This document shows positions 34,217 through 46,287 of a stretch of 64,000 bases of DNA, piece by piece. The notes under the pieces were generated by a model. The model was given only the letters and a program-made list of their open reading frames with translations. It made no database searches and was not told where the DNA came from. The position numbers and the translations under genes were made by a program. Position 1 is the stretch's first letter. Each line of letters opens with the position of its first letter. This DNA is from Karalla daura (Eukaryota > Chordata > Actinopteri > Chaetodontiformes > Leiognathidae). The stretch is from NCBI GenBank assembly GCA_029224185.1, contig JANZKI010000033.1, forward strand, positions 992,001-1,056,000, given 5' to 3'.

Positions 34217-37200
34217 AGCTTCTCAAATGCATTTTCTCAGTTTCGCGTTCGCAGTTCTACAAAAAGGCTCAACTTGGCTGTTCGAACCCACATGACAGGC
34301 ATTTTGCTGTGCAGTTGTGGCCAACATGATGCATGTGGTAGAAAGAGCTTCTGAAATGCATTTTCCTACAGTTTCACGCTCGTAGTTCTGTGAAACGGCC
34401 GAAATCGGCGTGGTGAACACAATACAGGCAATTTGCTGTATAGCAGGGGCCAACTGCCGAATCTTGCAGCAAAAGCTTCTCAAATGCATTTTCTCAGTTT
34501 CGCGTTCGCAGTTCTACAAAAAGGCTCAACTTGGCTGTCGGAACCCACATGACAGGCATTTTGCTGTGCAGTTGTGGCCAACATGATGCATGTGGTAGAA
34601 GAGCTTCTGAAATGCATTTTCCTACAGTTTCACGCTTGTAGCTCTGTGAAACGGCCGAAATCGGCTTGGTGAACACCATACAGGCAATTTGCTGTATAGT
34701 AGGGGCCAACTGCTGAATCTTGCAGCAAAAGCTTCTCAAATGCATTTTCTCAGTTTCGCGTTCGCAGTTCTACAAAAAGGCTCAACTTGGCTGTCGGAAC
34801 CCACATGACAGGCATTTTGCTGTGCAGTTGTGGCCAACATGATGCATGTGGTAGAAGAGCTTCTGAAATGCATTTTCCTACAGTTTCACGCTTGTAGCTC
34901 TGTGAAACGGCCGAAATCGGCGTGGTGAACACAATACAGGCAATTTGCTGTATAGCAGGGGCCAACTGCTGAATCTTGCAGCAAAAGCTTCTCAAATGCA
35001 TTTTCTCAGTTTCGCGTTCGCAGTTCTACAAAAAGGCTCAACTTGGCTGTCGGAACCCACATGACAGGCATTTTGCTGTGCAGTTGTGGCCAACATGATG
35101 CATGTGGTAGAAAGAGCTTCTGAAATGCATTTTCCTACAGTTTCACGCTCGTAGTTCTGTGAAACGGCCGAAATCGGCGTAGTGAACACCATACAGGCAA
35201 TTTGCTGTATAGTAGGGGCCAACTGCTGAATCTTGCAGCAAAAGCTTCTCAAATGCATTTTCTCAGTTTCGCGTTCGCAGTTCTACAAAAAGGCTCAACT
35301 TGGCTGTCGGAACCCACATGACAGGCATTTTGCTGCGCAGTTGTGGCCAACATGATGCATGTGGTAGAAAGAGCTTCTGAAATGCATTTTCCTAAAGTTT
35401 CACGCTCGTAGTTCTGTGAAACGGCCGAAATCGGCGTGGTGAACACAATACAGGCAATTTGCTGTATAGCAGGGGCCAACTGCCGAATCTTGCAGCAAAA
35501 GCTTCTCAAATGCATTTTCTCAGTTTCGCGTTCGCAGTTCTACAAAAAGGCTCAACTTGGCTGTCGGAACCCACATGACAGGCATTTTGCTGCGCAGTTG
35601 TGGCCAACATGATGCATGTGGTAGAAAGAGCTTCTGAAATGCATTTTCCTACAGTTTCACGCTCGTAGTTCTGTGAAACGGCCGAAATCGGCGTAGTGAA
35701 CACAATACAGGCAATTTGCTGTATAGCAGGGGCCAACTGCTGAATCTGGCAGCAAAAGCTTCTCAAATGCATTTTCTCAGTTTCGCGTTCGCAGTTCTAC
35801 AAAAAGGCTCAACTTGGCTGTCGGAACCCACATGACAGGCATTTTGCTGTGCAGTTGTGGCCAACATGATGCATGTGGTAGAAAGAGCTTCTGAAATGCA
35901 TTTTCCTACAGTTTCACGCTTGTAGTTCTGTGAAACGGCCGAAATTGGCGTGGTGAACACCATACAGGCAATTTGCTGTATAGCAGGGGCCAACTGCTGA
36001 ATCTTGCAGCAAAAGCTTCTCAAATGCATTTTCTCAGTTTCGCGTTCGCAGTTCTACAAAAAGGCTCAACTTGGCTGTCGGAACCCACATGACAGGCATT
36101 TTGCTGTGCAGTTGTGGCCAACATGATGCATGTGGTAGAAAGAGCTTCTGAAATGCATTTTCCTACAGTTTCACGCTTGTAGCTCTGTGAAACGGCCGAA
36201 ATCGGCGTGGTGAACACAATACAGGCAATTTGCTGTATAGCAGGGGCCAACTGCTGAATCTTGCAGCAAAAGCTTCTCAAATGCATTTTCTCAGATTCGC
36301 GTTCGCAGTTCTACAAAAAGGCTCAACTTGGCTGTCGGAACCCACATGACAGGCATTTTGCTGTGCAGTTGTGGCCAACATGATGCATGTGGTAGAAAGA
36401 GCTTCTGAAATGCATTTTCCTACAGTTTCACGCTCGTAGTTCTGTGAAACGGCCGAAATCGGCGTAGTGAACACAATACAGGCCATTTGCTGTATAGCAG
36501 GGGCCAACTGCTGAATCTTGCAGCAAAAGCTTCTCAAATGCATTTTCTCAGTTTCGCGTTCGCAGTTGTACAAAAAGGCTCAACTTGGCTGTCGGAACCC
36601 ACATGACAGGCATTTTGCTGCGCAGTTGTGGCCAACATGATGCATGTGGTAGAAAGAGCTTCTGAAATGCATTTTCCTACAGTTTCACGCTTGTAGTTCT
36701 GTGAAACGGCCGAAATTGGCGTGGTGAACACAATACAGGCAATTTGCTGTATAGCAGGGGCCAACTGCTGAATCTGGCAGCAAAAGCTTCTCAAATGCAT
36801 TTTCTCAGTTTCGCGTTCGCAGTTCTACAAAAAGGCTCAACTTGGCTGTCGGAACCCACATGACAGGCATTTTGCTGTGCAGTTGTGGCCAACATGATGC
36901 ATGTGGTAGAAAGAGCTTCTGAAATGCATTTTCCTACAGTTTCACGCTCGTAGTTCTGTGAAACGGCCGAAATCGGCGTGGTGAACACAATACAGGCAAT
37001 TTGCTGTATAGCAGGGGCCAACTGCTGAATCTTGCAGCAAAAGCTTCTCAAATGCATTTTCTCAGTTTCGCGTTCGCAGTTCTACAAAAAGGCTCAACTT
37101 GGCTGTCGGAACCCACATGACAGGCATTTTGCTGTGCAGTTGTGGCCAACATGATGCATGTGGTAGAAGAGCTTCTGAAATGCATTTTCCTACAGTTTCA

Positions 37201-39095
37201 CGCTTGTAGCTCTGTGAAACGGCCGAAATCGGCGTGGTGAACACAATACAGGCAATTTGCTGTATAGCAGGGGCCAACTGCTGAATCTTGCAGCAAAAGC
37301 TTCTCAAATGCATTTTCTCAGTTTCGCGTTCGCAGTTCTACAAAAAGGCTCAACTTGGCTGTCGGAACCCACATGACAGGCATTTTGCTGTGCAGTTGTG
37401 GCCAACATGATGCATGTGGTAGAAGAGCTTCTGAAATGCATTTTCCTACAGTTTCACGCTTGTAGCTCTGTGAAACGGCCGAAATCGGCGTGGTGAACAC
37501 AATACAGGCAATTTGCTGTATAGCAGGGGCCAACTGCTGAATCTTGCAGCAAAAGCTTCTCAAATGCATTTTCTCAGTTTCGCGTTCGCAGTTCTACAAA
37601 AAGGCTCAACTTGGCTGTCGGAACCCACATGACAGGCATTTTGCTGTGCAGTTGTGGCCAACATGATGCATGTGGTAGAAAGAGCTTCTGAAATGCATTT
37701 TCCTACAGTTTCACGCTCGTAGTTCTGTGAAACGGCCGAAATCGGCTTGGTGAACACCATACAGGCAATTTGCTGTATAGTAGGGGCCAACTGCTGAATC
37801 TTGCAGCAAAAGCTTCTCAAATGCATTTTCTCAGTTTCGCGTTCGCAGTTCTACAAAAAGGCTCAACTTGGCTGTCGGAACCCACATGACAGGCATTTTG
37901 CTGCGCAGTTGTGGCCAACATGATGCATGTGGTAGAAAGAGCTTCTGAAATGCATTTTCCTAAAGTTTCACGCTCGTAGTTCTGTGAAACGGCCGAAATC
38001 GGCGTGGTGAACACAATACAGGCAATTTGCTGTATAGCAGGGGCCAACTGCCGAATCTTGCAGCAAAAGCTTCTCAAATGCATTTTCTCAGTTTCGCGTT
38101 CGCAGTTCTACAAAAAGGCTCAACTTGGCTGTCGGAACCCACATGACAGGCATTTTGCTGCGCAGTTGTGGCCAACATGACGCATGTGGTAGAAAGAGCT
38201 TCTGAAATGCATTTTCCTACAGTTTCACGCTCGTAGTTCTGTGAAACGGCCGAAATCGGCGTAGTGAACACAATACAGGCAATTTGCTGTATAGCAGGGG
38301 CCAACTGCTGAATCTGGCAGCAAAAGCTTCTCAAATGCATTTTCTCAGTTTCGCGTTCGCAGTTCTACAAAAAGGCTCAACTTGGCTGTCGGAACCCACA
38401 TGACAGGCATTTTGCTGTGCAGTTGTGGCCAACATGATGCATGTGGTAGAAAGAGCTTCTGAAATGCATTTTCCTACAGTTTCACGCTTGTAGTTCTGTG
38501 AAACGGCCGAAATTGGCGTGGTGAACACAATACAGGCAATTTGCTGTATAGCAGGGGCCAACTGCTGAATCTTGCAGCAAAAGCTTCTCAAATGCATTTT
38601 CTCAGTTTCGCGTTCGCAGTTCTACAAAAAGGCTCAACTTGGCTGTCGGAACCCACATGACAGGCATTTTGCTGTGCAGTTGTGGCCAACATGATGCATG
38701 TGGTAGAAAGAGCTTCTGAAATGCATTTTCCTACAGTTTCACGCTTGTAGCTCTGTGAAACGGCCGAAATCGGCGTGGTGAACACAATACAGGCAATTTG
38801 CTGTATAGCAGGGGCCAACTGCTGAATCTTGCAGCAAAAGCTTCTCAAATGCATTTTCTCAGATTCGCGTTCGCAGTTCTACAAAAAGGCTCAACTTGGC
38901 TGTCGGAACCCACATGACAGGCATTTTGCTGCGCAGTTGTGGCCAACATGATGCATGTGGTAGAAAGAGCTTCTGAAATGCATTTTCCTACAGTTTCACG
39001 CTTGTAGTTCTGTGAAACGGCCGAAATTGGCGTGGTGAACACAATACAGGCAATTTGCTGTATAGCAGGGGCCAACTGCTGAATCTGGCAGCAAA
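34217..39095 (+). repeat. Right-hand 19-unit HOR, copy 1 (4879 bp)
   Basis: The order is R S S T L Q Y C N QYB A S S T L QV Y C NQY. The 256-bp units are paired (34474 and 34730, then 37042 and 37298). A weaker 10-unit period of 2568 bp is visible inside: units at 33960, 34730, 35243 and 36014 match those 2568 bp later. The first unit carries ttcgaaccc at 34281, a two-base change repeated 4879 bp on. The final unit at 38839 is a recombinant. Confidence 0.9.
38839..39095 (+). repeat. Recombinant unit (N-type left, QY-type right)
   Basis: The left part carries cagattcgcg (A at 38863) and cagttctac (C at 38879), as in the N unit at 36271. From C at 38932 (gctgcgcag) to the right end it follows the QY type, including cttgtagttctg and atctggcag. 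The exchange therefore lies within 38880-38931. The unit length is still 257 bp, so the exchange was in register. Confidence 0.75.
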
Positions 39096-42000
39096 AGCTT
39101 CTCAAATGCATTTTCTCAGTTTCGCGTTCGCAGTTCTACAAAAAGGCTCAACTTGGCTGTTCGAACCCACATGACAGGCATTTTGCTGTGCAGTTGTGGC
39201 CAACATGATGCATGTGGTAGAAAGAGCTTCTGAAATGCATTTTCCTACAGTTTCACGCTCGTAGTTCTGTGAAACGGCCGAAATCGGCGTGGTGAACACA
39301 ATACAGGCAATTTGCTGTATAGCAGGGGCCAACTGCCGAATCTTGCAGCAAAAGCTTCTCAAATGCATTTTCTCAGTTTCGCGTTCGCAGTTCTACAAAA
39401 AGGCTCAACTTGGCTGTCGGAACCCACATGACAGGCATTTTGCTGTGCAGTTGTGGCCAACATGATGCATGTGGTAGAAGAGCTTCTGAAATGCATTTTC
39501 CTACAGTTTCACGCTTGTAGCTCTGTGAAACGGCCGAAATCGGCTTGGTGAACACCATACAGGCAATTTGCTGTATAGTAGGGGCCAACTGCTGAATCTT
39601 GCAGCAAAAGCTTCTCAAATGCATTTTCTCAGTTTCGCGTTCGCAGTTCTACAAAAAGGCTCAACTTGGCTGTCGGAACCCACATGACAGGCATTTTGCT
39701 GTGCAGTTGTGGCCAACATGATGCATGTGGTAGAAGAGCTTCTGAAATGCATTTTCCTACAGTTTCACGCTTGTAGCTCTGTGAAACGGCCGAAATCGGC
39801 GTGGTGAACACAATACAGGCAATTTGCTGTATAGCAGGGGCCAACTGCTGAATCTTGCAGCAAAAGCTTCTCAAATGCATTTTCTCAGTTTCGCGTTCGC
39901 AGTTCTACAAAAAGGCTCAACTTGGCTGTCGGAACCCACATGACAGGCATTTTGCTGTGCAGTTGTGGCCAACATGATGCATGTGGTAGAAAGAGCTTCT
40001 GAAATGCATTTTCCTACAGTTTCACGCTCGTAGTTCTGTGAAACGGCCGAAATCGGCGTAGTGAACACCATACAGGCAATTTGCTGTATAGTAGGGGCCA
40101 ACTGCTGAATCTTGCAGCAAAAGCTTCTCAAATGCATTTTCTCAGTTTCGCGTTCGCAGTTCTACAAAAAGGCTCAACTTGGCTGTCGGAACCCACATGA
40201 CAGGCATTTTGCTGCGCAGTTGTGGCCAACATGATGCATGTGGTAGAAAGAGCTTCTGAAATGCATTTTCCTAAAGTTTCACGCTCGTAGTTCTGTGAAA
40301 CGGCCGAAATCGGCGTGGTGAACACAATACAGGCAATTTGCTGTATAGCAGGGGCCAACTGCCGAATCTTGCAGCAAAAGCTTCTCAAATGCATTTTCTC
40401 AGTTTCGCGTTCGCAGTTCTACAAAAAGGCTCAACTTGGCTGTCGGAACCCACATGACAGGCATTTTGCTGCGCAGTTGTGGCCAACATGATGCATGTGG
40501 TAGAAAGAGCTTCTGAAATGCATTTTCCTACAGTTTCACGCTCGTAGTTCTGTGAAACGGCCGAAATTGGCGTGGTGAACACCATACAGGCAATTTGCTG
40601 TATAGCAGGGGCCAACTGCTGAATCTTGCAGCAAAAGCTTCTCAAATGCATTTTCTCAGTTTCGCGTTCGCAGTTCTACAAAAAGGCTCAACTTGGCTGT
40701 CGGAACCCACATGACAGGCATTTTGCTGTGCAGTTGTGGCCAACATGATGCATGTGGTAGAAAGAGCTTCTGAAATGCATTTTCCTACAGTTTCACGCTT
40801 GTAGCTCTGTGAAACGGCCGAAATCGGCGTGGTGAACACAATACAGGCAATTTGCTGTATAGCAGGGGCCAACTGCTGAATCTTGCAGCAAAAGCTTCTC
40901 AAATGCATTTTCTCAGATTCGCGTTCGCAGTTCTACAAAAAGGCTCAACTTGGCTGTCGGAACCCACATGACAGGCATTTTGCTGTGCAGTTGTGGCCAA
41001 CATGATGCATGTGGTAGAAAGAGCTTCTGAAATGCATTTTCCTACAGTTTCACGCTCGTAGTTCTGTGAAACGGCCGAAATCGGCGTAGTGAACACAATA
41101 CAGGCCATTTGCTGTATAGCAGGGGCCAACTGCTGAATCTTGCAGCAAAAGCTTCTCAAATGCATTTTCTCAGTTTCGCGTTCGCAGTTGTACAAAAAGG
41201 CTCAACTTGGCTGTCGGAACCCACATGACAGGCATTTTGCTGCGCAGTTGTGGCCAACATGATGCATGTGGTAGAAAGAGCTTCTGAAATGCATTTTCCT
41301 ACAGTTTCACGCTTGTAGTTCTGTGAAACGGCCGAAATTGGCGTGGTGAACACAATACAGGCAATTTGCTGTATAGCAGGGGCCAACTGCTGAATCTGGC
41401 AGCAAAAGCTTCTCAAATGCATTTTCTCAGTTTCGCGTTCGCAGTTCTACAAAAAGGCTCAACTTGGCTGTCGGAACCCACATGACAGGCATTTTGCTGT
41501 GCAGTTGTGGCCAACATGATGCATGTGGTAGAAAGAGCTTCTGAAATGCATTTTCCTACAGTTTCACGCTCGTAGTTCTGTGAAACGGCCGAAATCGGCG
41601 TGGTGAACACAATACAGGCAATTTGCTGTATAGCAGGGGCCAACTGCTGAATCTTGCAGCAAAAGCTTCTCAAATGCATTTTCTCAGTTTCGCGTTCGCA
41701 GTTCTACAAAAAGGCTCAACTTGGCTGTCGGAACCCACATGACAGGCATTTTGCTGTGCAGTTGTGGCCAACATGATGCATGTGGTAGAAGAGCTTCTGA
41801 AATGCATTTTCCTACAGTTTCACGCTTGTAGCTCTGTGAAACGGCCGAAATCGGCGTGGTGAACACAATACAGGCAATTTGCTGTATAGCAGGGGCCAAC
41901 TGCTGAATCTTGCAGCAAAAGCTTCTCAAATGCATTTTCTCAGTTTCGCGTTCGCAGTTCTACAAAAAGGCTCAACTTGGCTGTCGGAACCCACATGACA

Positions 42001-43460
42001 GGCATTTTGCTGTGCAGTTGTGGCCAACATGATGCATGTGGTAGAAGAGCTTCTGAAATGCATTTTCCTACAGTTTCACGCTTGTAGCTCTGTGAAACGG
42101 CCGAAATCGGCGTGGTGAACACAATACAGGCAATTTGCTGTATAGCAGGGGCCAACTGCTGAATCTTGCAGCAAAAGCTTCTCAAATGCATTTTCTCAGT
42201 TTCGCGTTCGCAGTTCTACAAAAAGGCTCAACTTGGCTGTCGGAACCCACATGACAGGCATTTTGCTGTGCAGTTGTGGCCAACATGATGCATGTGGTAG
42301 AAAGAGCTTCTGAAATGCATTTTCCTACAGTTTCACGCTCGTAGTTCTGTGAAACGGCCGAAATCGGCTTGGTGAACACCATACAGGCAATTTGCTGTAT
42401 AGTAGGGGCCAACTGCTGAATCTTGCAGCAAAAGCTTCTCAAATGCATTTTCTCAGTTTCGCGTTCGCAGTTCTACAAAAAGGCTCAACTTGGCTGTCGG
42501 AACCCACATGACAGGCATTTTGCTGCGCAGTTGTGGCCAACATGATGCATGTGGTAGAAAGAGCTTCTGAAATGCATTTTCCTAAAGTTTCACGCTCGTA
42601 GTTCTGTGAAACGGCCGAAATCGGCGTGGTGAACACAATACAGGCAATTTGCTGTATAGCAGGGGCCAACTGCCGAATCTTGCAGCAAAAGCTTCTCAAA
42701 TGCATTTTCTCAGTTTCGCGTTCGCAGTTCTACAAAAAGGCTCAACTTGGCTGTCGGAACCCACATGACAGGCATTTTGCTGCGCAGTTGTGGCCAACAT
42801 GACGCATGTGGTAGAAAGAGCTTCTGAAATGCATTTTCCTACAGTTTCACGCTCGTAGTTCTGTGAAACGGCCGAAATCGGCGTAGTGAACACAATACAG
42901 GCAATTTGCTGTATAGCAGGGGCCAACTGCTGAATCTGGCAGCAAAAGCTTCTCAAATGCATTTTCTCAGTTTCGCGTTCGCAGTTCTACAAAAAGGCTC
43001 AACTTGGCTGTCGGAACCCACATGACAGGCATTTTGCTGTGCAGTTGTGGCCAACATGATGCATGTGGTAGAAAGAGCTTCTGAAATGCATTTTCCTACA
43101 GTTTCACGCTTGTAGTTCTGTGAAACGGCCGAAATTGGCGTGGTGAACACAATACAGGCAATTTGCTGTATAGCAGGGGCCAACTGCTGAATCTTGCAGC
43201 AAAAGCTTCTCAAATGCATTTTCTCAGTTTCGCGTTCGCAGTTCTACAAAAAGGCTCAACTTGGCTGTCGGAACCCACATGACAGGCATTTTGCTGTGCA
43301 GTTGTGGCCAACATGATGCATGTGGTAGAAAGAGCTTCTGAAATGCATTTTCCTACAGTTTCACGCTTGTAGCTCTGTGAAACGGCCGAAATCGGCGTGG
43401 TGAACACAATACAGGCAATTTGCTGTATAGCAGGGGCCAACTGCTGAATCTTGCAGCAAA
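39096..43460 (+). repeat. Right-hand 19-unit HOR, copy 2, shortened (17 units, 4365 bp)
   Basis: The order is R S S T L [Q/Y hybrid] C N QYB A S S T L QV Y C. It follows copy 1 at an offset of 4879 bp up to the unit at 40122 and at 4622 bp from 40636 onwards, so exactly one unit has been lost. The fusion unit is at 40379. Copy 2 stops matching at 43461, where copy 1 has its own recombinant unit. Confidence 0.9.
40379..40635 (+). repeat. Recombinant unit marking a one-unit deletion (Q-type left, Y-type right)
   Basis: Up to C at 40543 (gctgcgcag, then cgctcgtag) the unit follows the Q unit at 35500. From T at 40568 (gaaattgg) onward, including accatac and gaatcttgc, it follows the next unit at 35757. 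The crossover lies in the 24 bases 40544-40567, within the B-half dyad region. The event fused two neighbouring units into one of normal length and removed 257 bp from this HOR copy. Confidence 0.82.
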
Positions 43461-46287
43461 AGCTTCTCAAATGCATTTTCTCAGATTCGCGTTCGCAGTT
43501 CTACAAAAAGGCTCAACTTGGCTGTCGGAACCCACATGACAGGCATTTTGCTGTGCAGTTGTGGCCAACATGATGCATGTGGTAGAAAGAGCTTCTGAAA
43601 TGCATTTTCCTACAGTTTCACGCTCGTAGTTCTGTGAAACGGCCGAAATCGGCTTGGTGAACACCATACAGGCAATTTGCTGTATAGTAGGGCCCAACTG
43701 CTGAATCTTGCAGCAAAAGCTTCTCAAATGCATTTTCTCAGTTTCGCGTTCGCAGTTCTACAAAAAGGCTCAACTTGGCTGTCGGAACCCACATGACAGG
43801 CATTTTGCTGCGCAGTTGTGGCCAACATGATGCATGTGGTAGAAAGAGCTTCTGAAATGCATTTTCCTAAAGTTTCACGCTCGTAGTTCTGTGAAACGGC
43901 CGAAATCGGCGTGGTGAACACAATACAGGCAATTTGCTGTATAGCAGGGGCCAACTGCCGAATCTTGCAGCAAAAGCTTCTCAAATGCATTTTCTCAGTT
44001 TCGCGTTCGCAGTTCTACAAAAAGGCTCAACTTGGCTGTCGGAACCCACATGACAGGCATTTTGCTGTGCAGTTGTGGCCAACATGATGCATGTGGTAGA
44101 AAGAGCTTCTGAAATGCATTTTCCTACAGTTTCACGCTCGTAGTTCTGTGAAACGGCCGAAATTGGCGTGGTGAACACAATACAGGCAATTTGCTGCATA
44201 GCAGGGGCCAACTGCTGAATCTTGCAGCAAAAGCTTCTCAAATGCATTTTCTCAGTTTCGCGTTCGCAGTTCTACAAAAAGGCTCAACTTGGCTGTCGGA
44301 ACCCACATGACAGGCATTTTGCTGTGCAGTTGTGGCCAACATGATGCATGTGGTAGAAAGAGCTTCTGAAATGCATTTTCCTACAGTTTCACGCTCGTAG
44401 TTCTGTGAAACGGCCGAAATCGGCGTAGTGAACACAATACAGGCAATTTGCTGTATAGCAGGGGCCAACTGCTGAATCTTGCAGCAAAAGCTTCTCAAAT
44501 GCATTTTCTCAGTTTCGCGTTCGCAGTTCTACAAAAAGGCTCAACTTGGCTGTCGGAACCCACATGACAGGCATTTTGCTGTGCAGTTGTGGCCAACATG
44601 ATGCATGTGGTAGAAAGAGCTTCTGAAATGCATTTTCCTACAGTTTCACGCTCGTAGTTCTGTGAAACGGCCGAAATCGGCGTGGTGAACACAATACAGG
44701 CAATTTGCTGTATAGCAGGGGCCAACTGCTGAATCTTGCAGCAAAAGCTTCTCAAATGCATTTTCTCAGTTTCGCGTTCGCAGTTCTACAAAAAGGCTCA
44801 ACTTGGCTGTCGGAACCCACATGACAGGCATTTTGCTGTGAAGTTGTGGCCAACATGATGCATGTGGTAGAAAGAGCTTCTGAAATGCATTTTCCTACAG
44901 TTTCACGCTCGTAGTTCTGTGAAACGGCCGAAATCGGCGTGGTGAACACAATACAGGCAATTTGCTGTATAGCAGGGGCCAACTGCTGAATCTTGCAGCA
45001 AAAGCTTCTCAAATGCATTTTCTCAGTTTCGCGTTCGCAGTTCTACAAAAAGGCTCAACTTGGCTGTCGGAACCCACATGACAGGCATTTTGCTGCGCAG
45101 TTGTGGCCAACATGATGCATGTGGTAGAAAGAGCTTCTGAAATGCATTTTCCTAAAGTTTCACGCTCGTAGTTCTGTGAAACGGCCGAAATCGGCGTGGT
45201 GAACACAATACAGGCAATTTGCTGTATAGCAGGGGCCAACTGCCGAATCTTGCAGCAAAAGCTTCTCAAATGCATTTTCTCAGTTTCGCGTTCGCAGTTC
45301 TACAAAAAGGCTCAACTTGGCTGTCGGAACCCACATGACAGGCATTTTGCTGCGCAGTTGTGGCCAACATGATGCATGTGGTAGAAAGAGCTTCTGAAAT
45401 GCATTTTCCTACAGTTTCACGCTCGTAGTTCTGTGAAACGGCCGAAATCGGCGTAGTGAACACAATACAGGCAATTTGCTGTATAGCAGGGGCCAACTGC
45501 TGAATCTGGCAGCAAAAGCTTCTCAAATGCATTTTCTCAGTTTCGCGTTCGCAGTTCTACAAAAAGGCTCAACTTGGCTGTCGGAACCCACATGACAGGC
45601 ATTTTGCTGTGCAGTTGTGGCCAACATGATGCATGTGGTAGAAAGAGCTTCTGAAATGCATTTTCCTACAGTTTCACGCTCGTAGTTCTGTGAAACGGCC
45701 GAAATTGGCGTGGTGAACACAATACAGGCAATTTGCTGCATAGCAGGGGCCAACTGCTGAATCTTGCAGCAAAAGCTTCTCAAATGCATTTTCTCAGTTT
45801 CGCGTTCGCAGTTCTACAAAAAGGCTCAACTTGGCTGTCGGAACCCACATGACAGGCATTTTGCTGTGCAGTTGTGGCCAACATGATGCATGTGGTAGAA
45901 AGAGCTTCTGAAATGCATTTTCCTACAGTTTCACGCTCGTAGTTCTGTGAAACGGCCGAAATCGGCGTAGTGAACACAATACAGGCAATTTGCTGTATAG
46001 CAGGGGCCAACTGCTGAATCTTGCAGCAAAAGCTTCTCAAATGCATTTTCTCAGTTTCGCGTTCGCAGTTCTACAAAAAGGCTCAACTTGGCTGTCGGAA
46101 CCCACATGACAGGCATTTTGCTGCGCAGTTGTGGCCAACATGATGCATGTGGTAGAAAGAGCTTCTGAAATGCATTTTCCTACAGTTTCACCCTTGTAGT
46201 TCTGTGAAACGGCCGAAATTGGCGTGGTGAACACAATACAGGCAATTTGCTGTATAGCAGGGGCCAACTGCTGAATCTTGCAGCAAA
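43461..46287 (+). repeat. Mixed block of eleven units
   Basis: The order is P L M A A E L Q M A G. The P unit at 43461 has tagggccc in place of taggggcc, which creates GGGCCC, and also carries the N marker. All eleven units are 257 bp, the longest run without a 256-bp unit in this part of the array. An L-(Q)-M-A run occurs twice in partial form, and the block ends with the M-A-G cassette at 45517. Confidence 0.85.

Noticed and set aside
569..39095. A common origin for the two 19-unit HORs because both are exactly 4879 bp
   Set aside because: The unit orders and the positions of the four 256-bp units differ completely, so the equal length follows only from having 19 units with four short ones. 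The same holds for the shared 3082-bp offset at 13410 and 24198.
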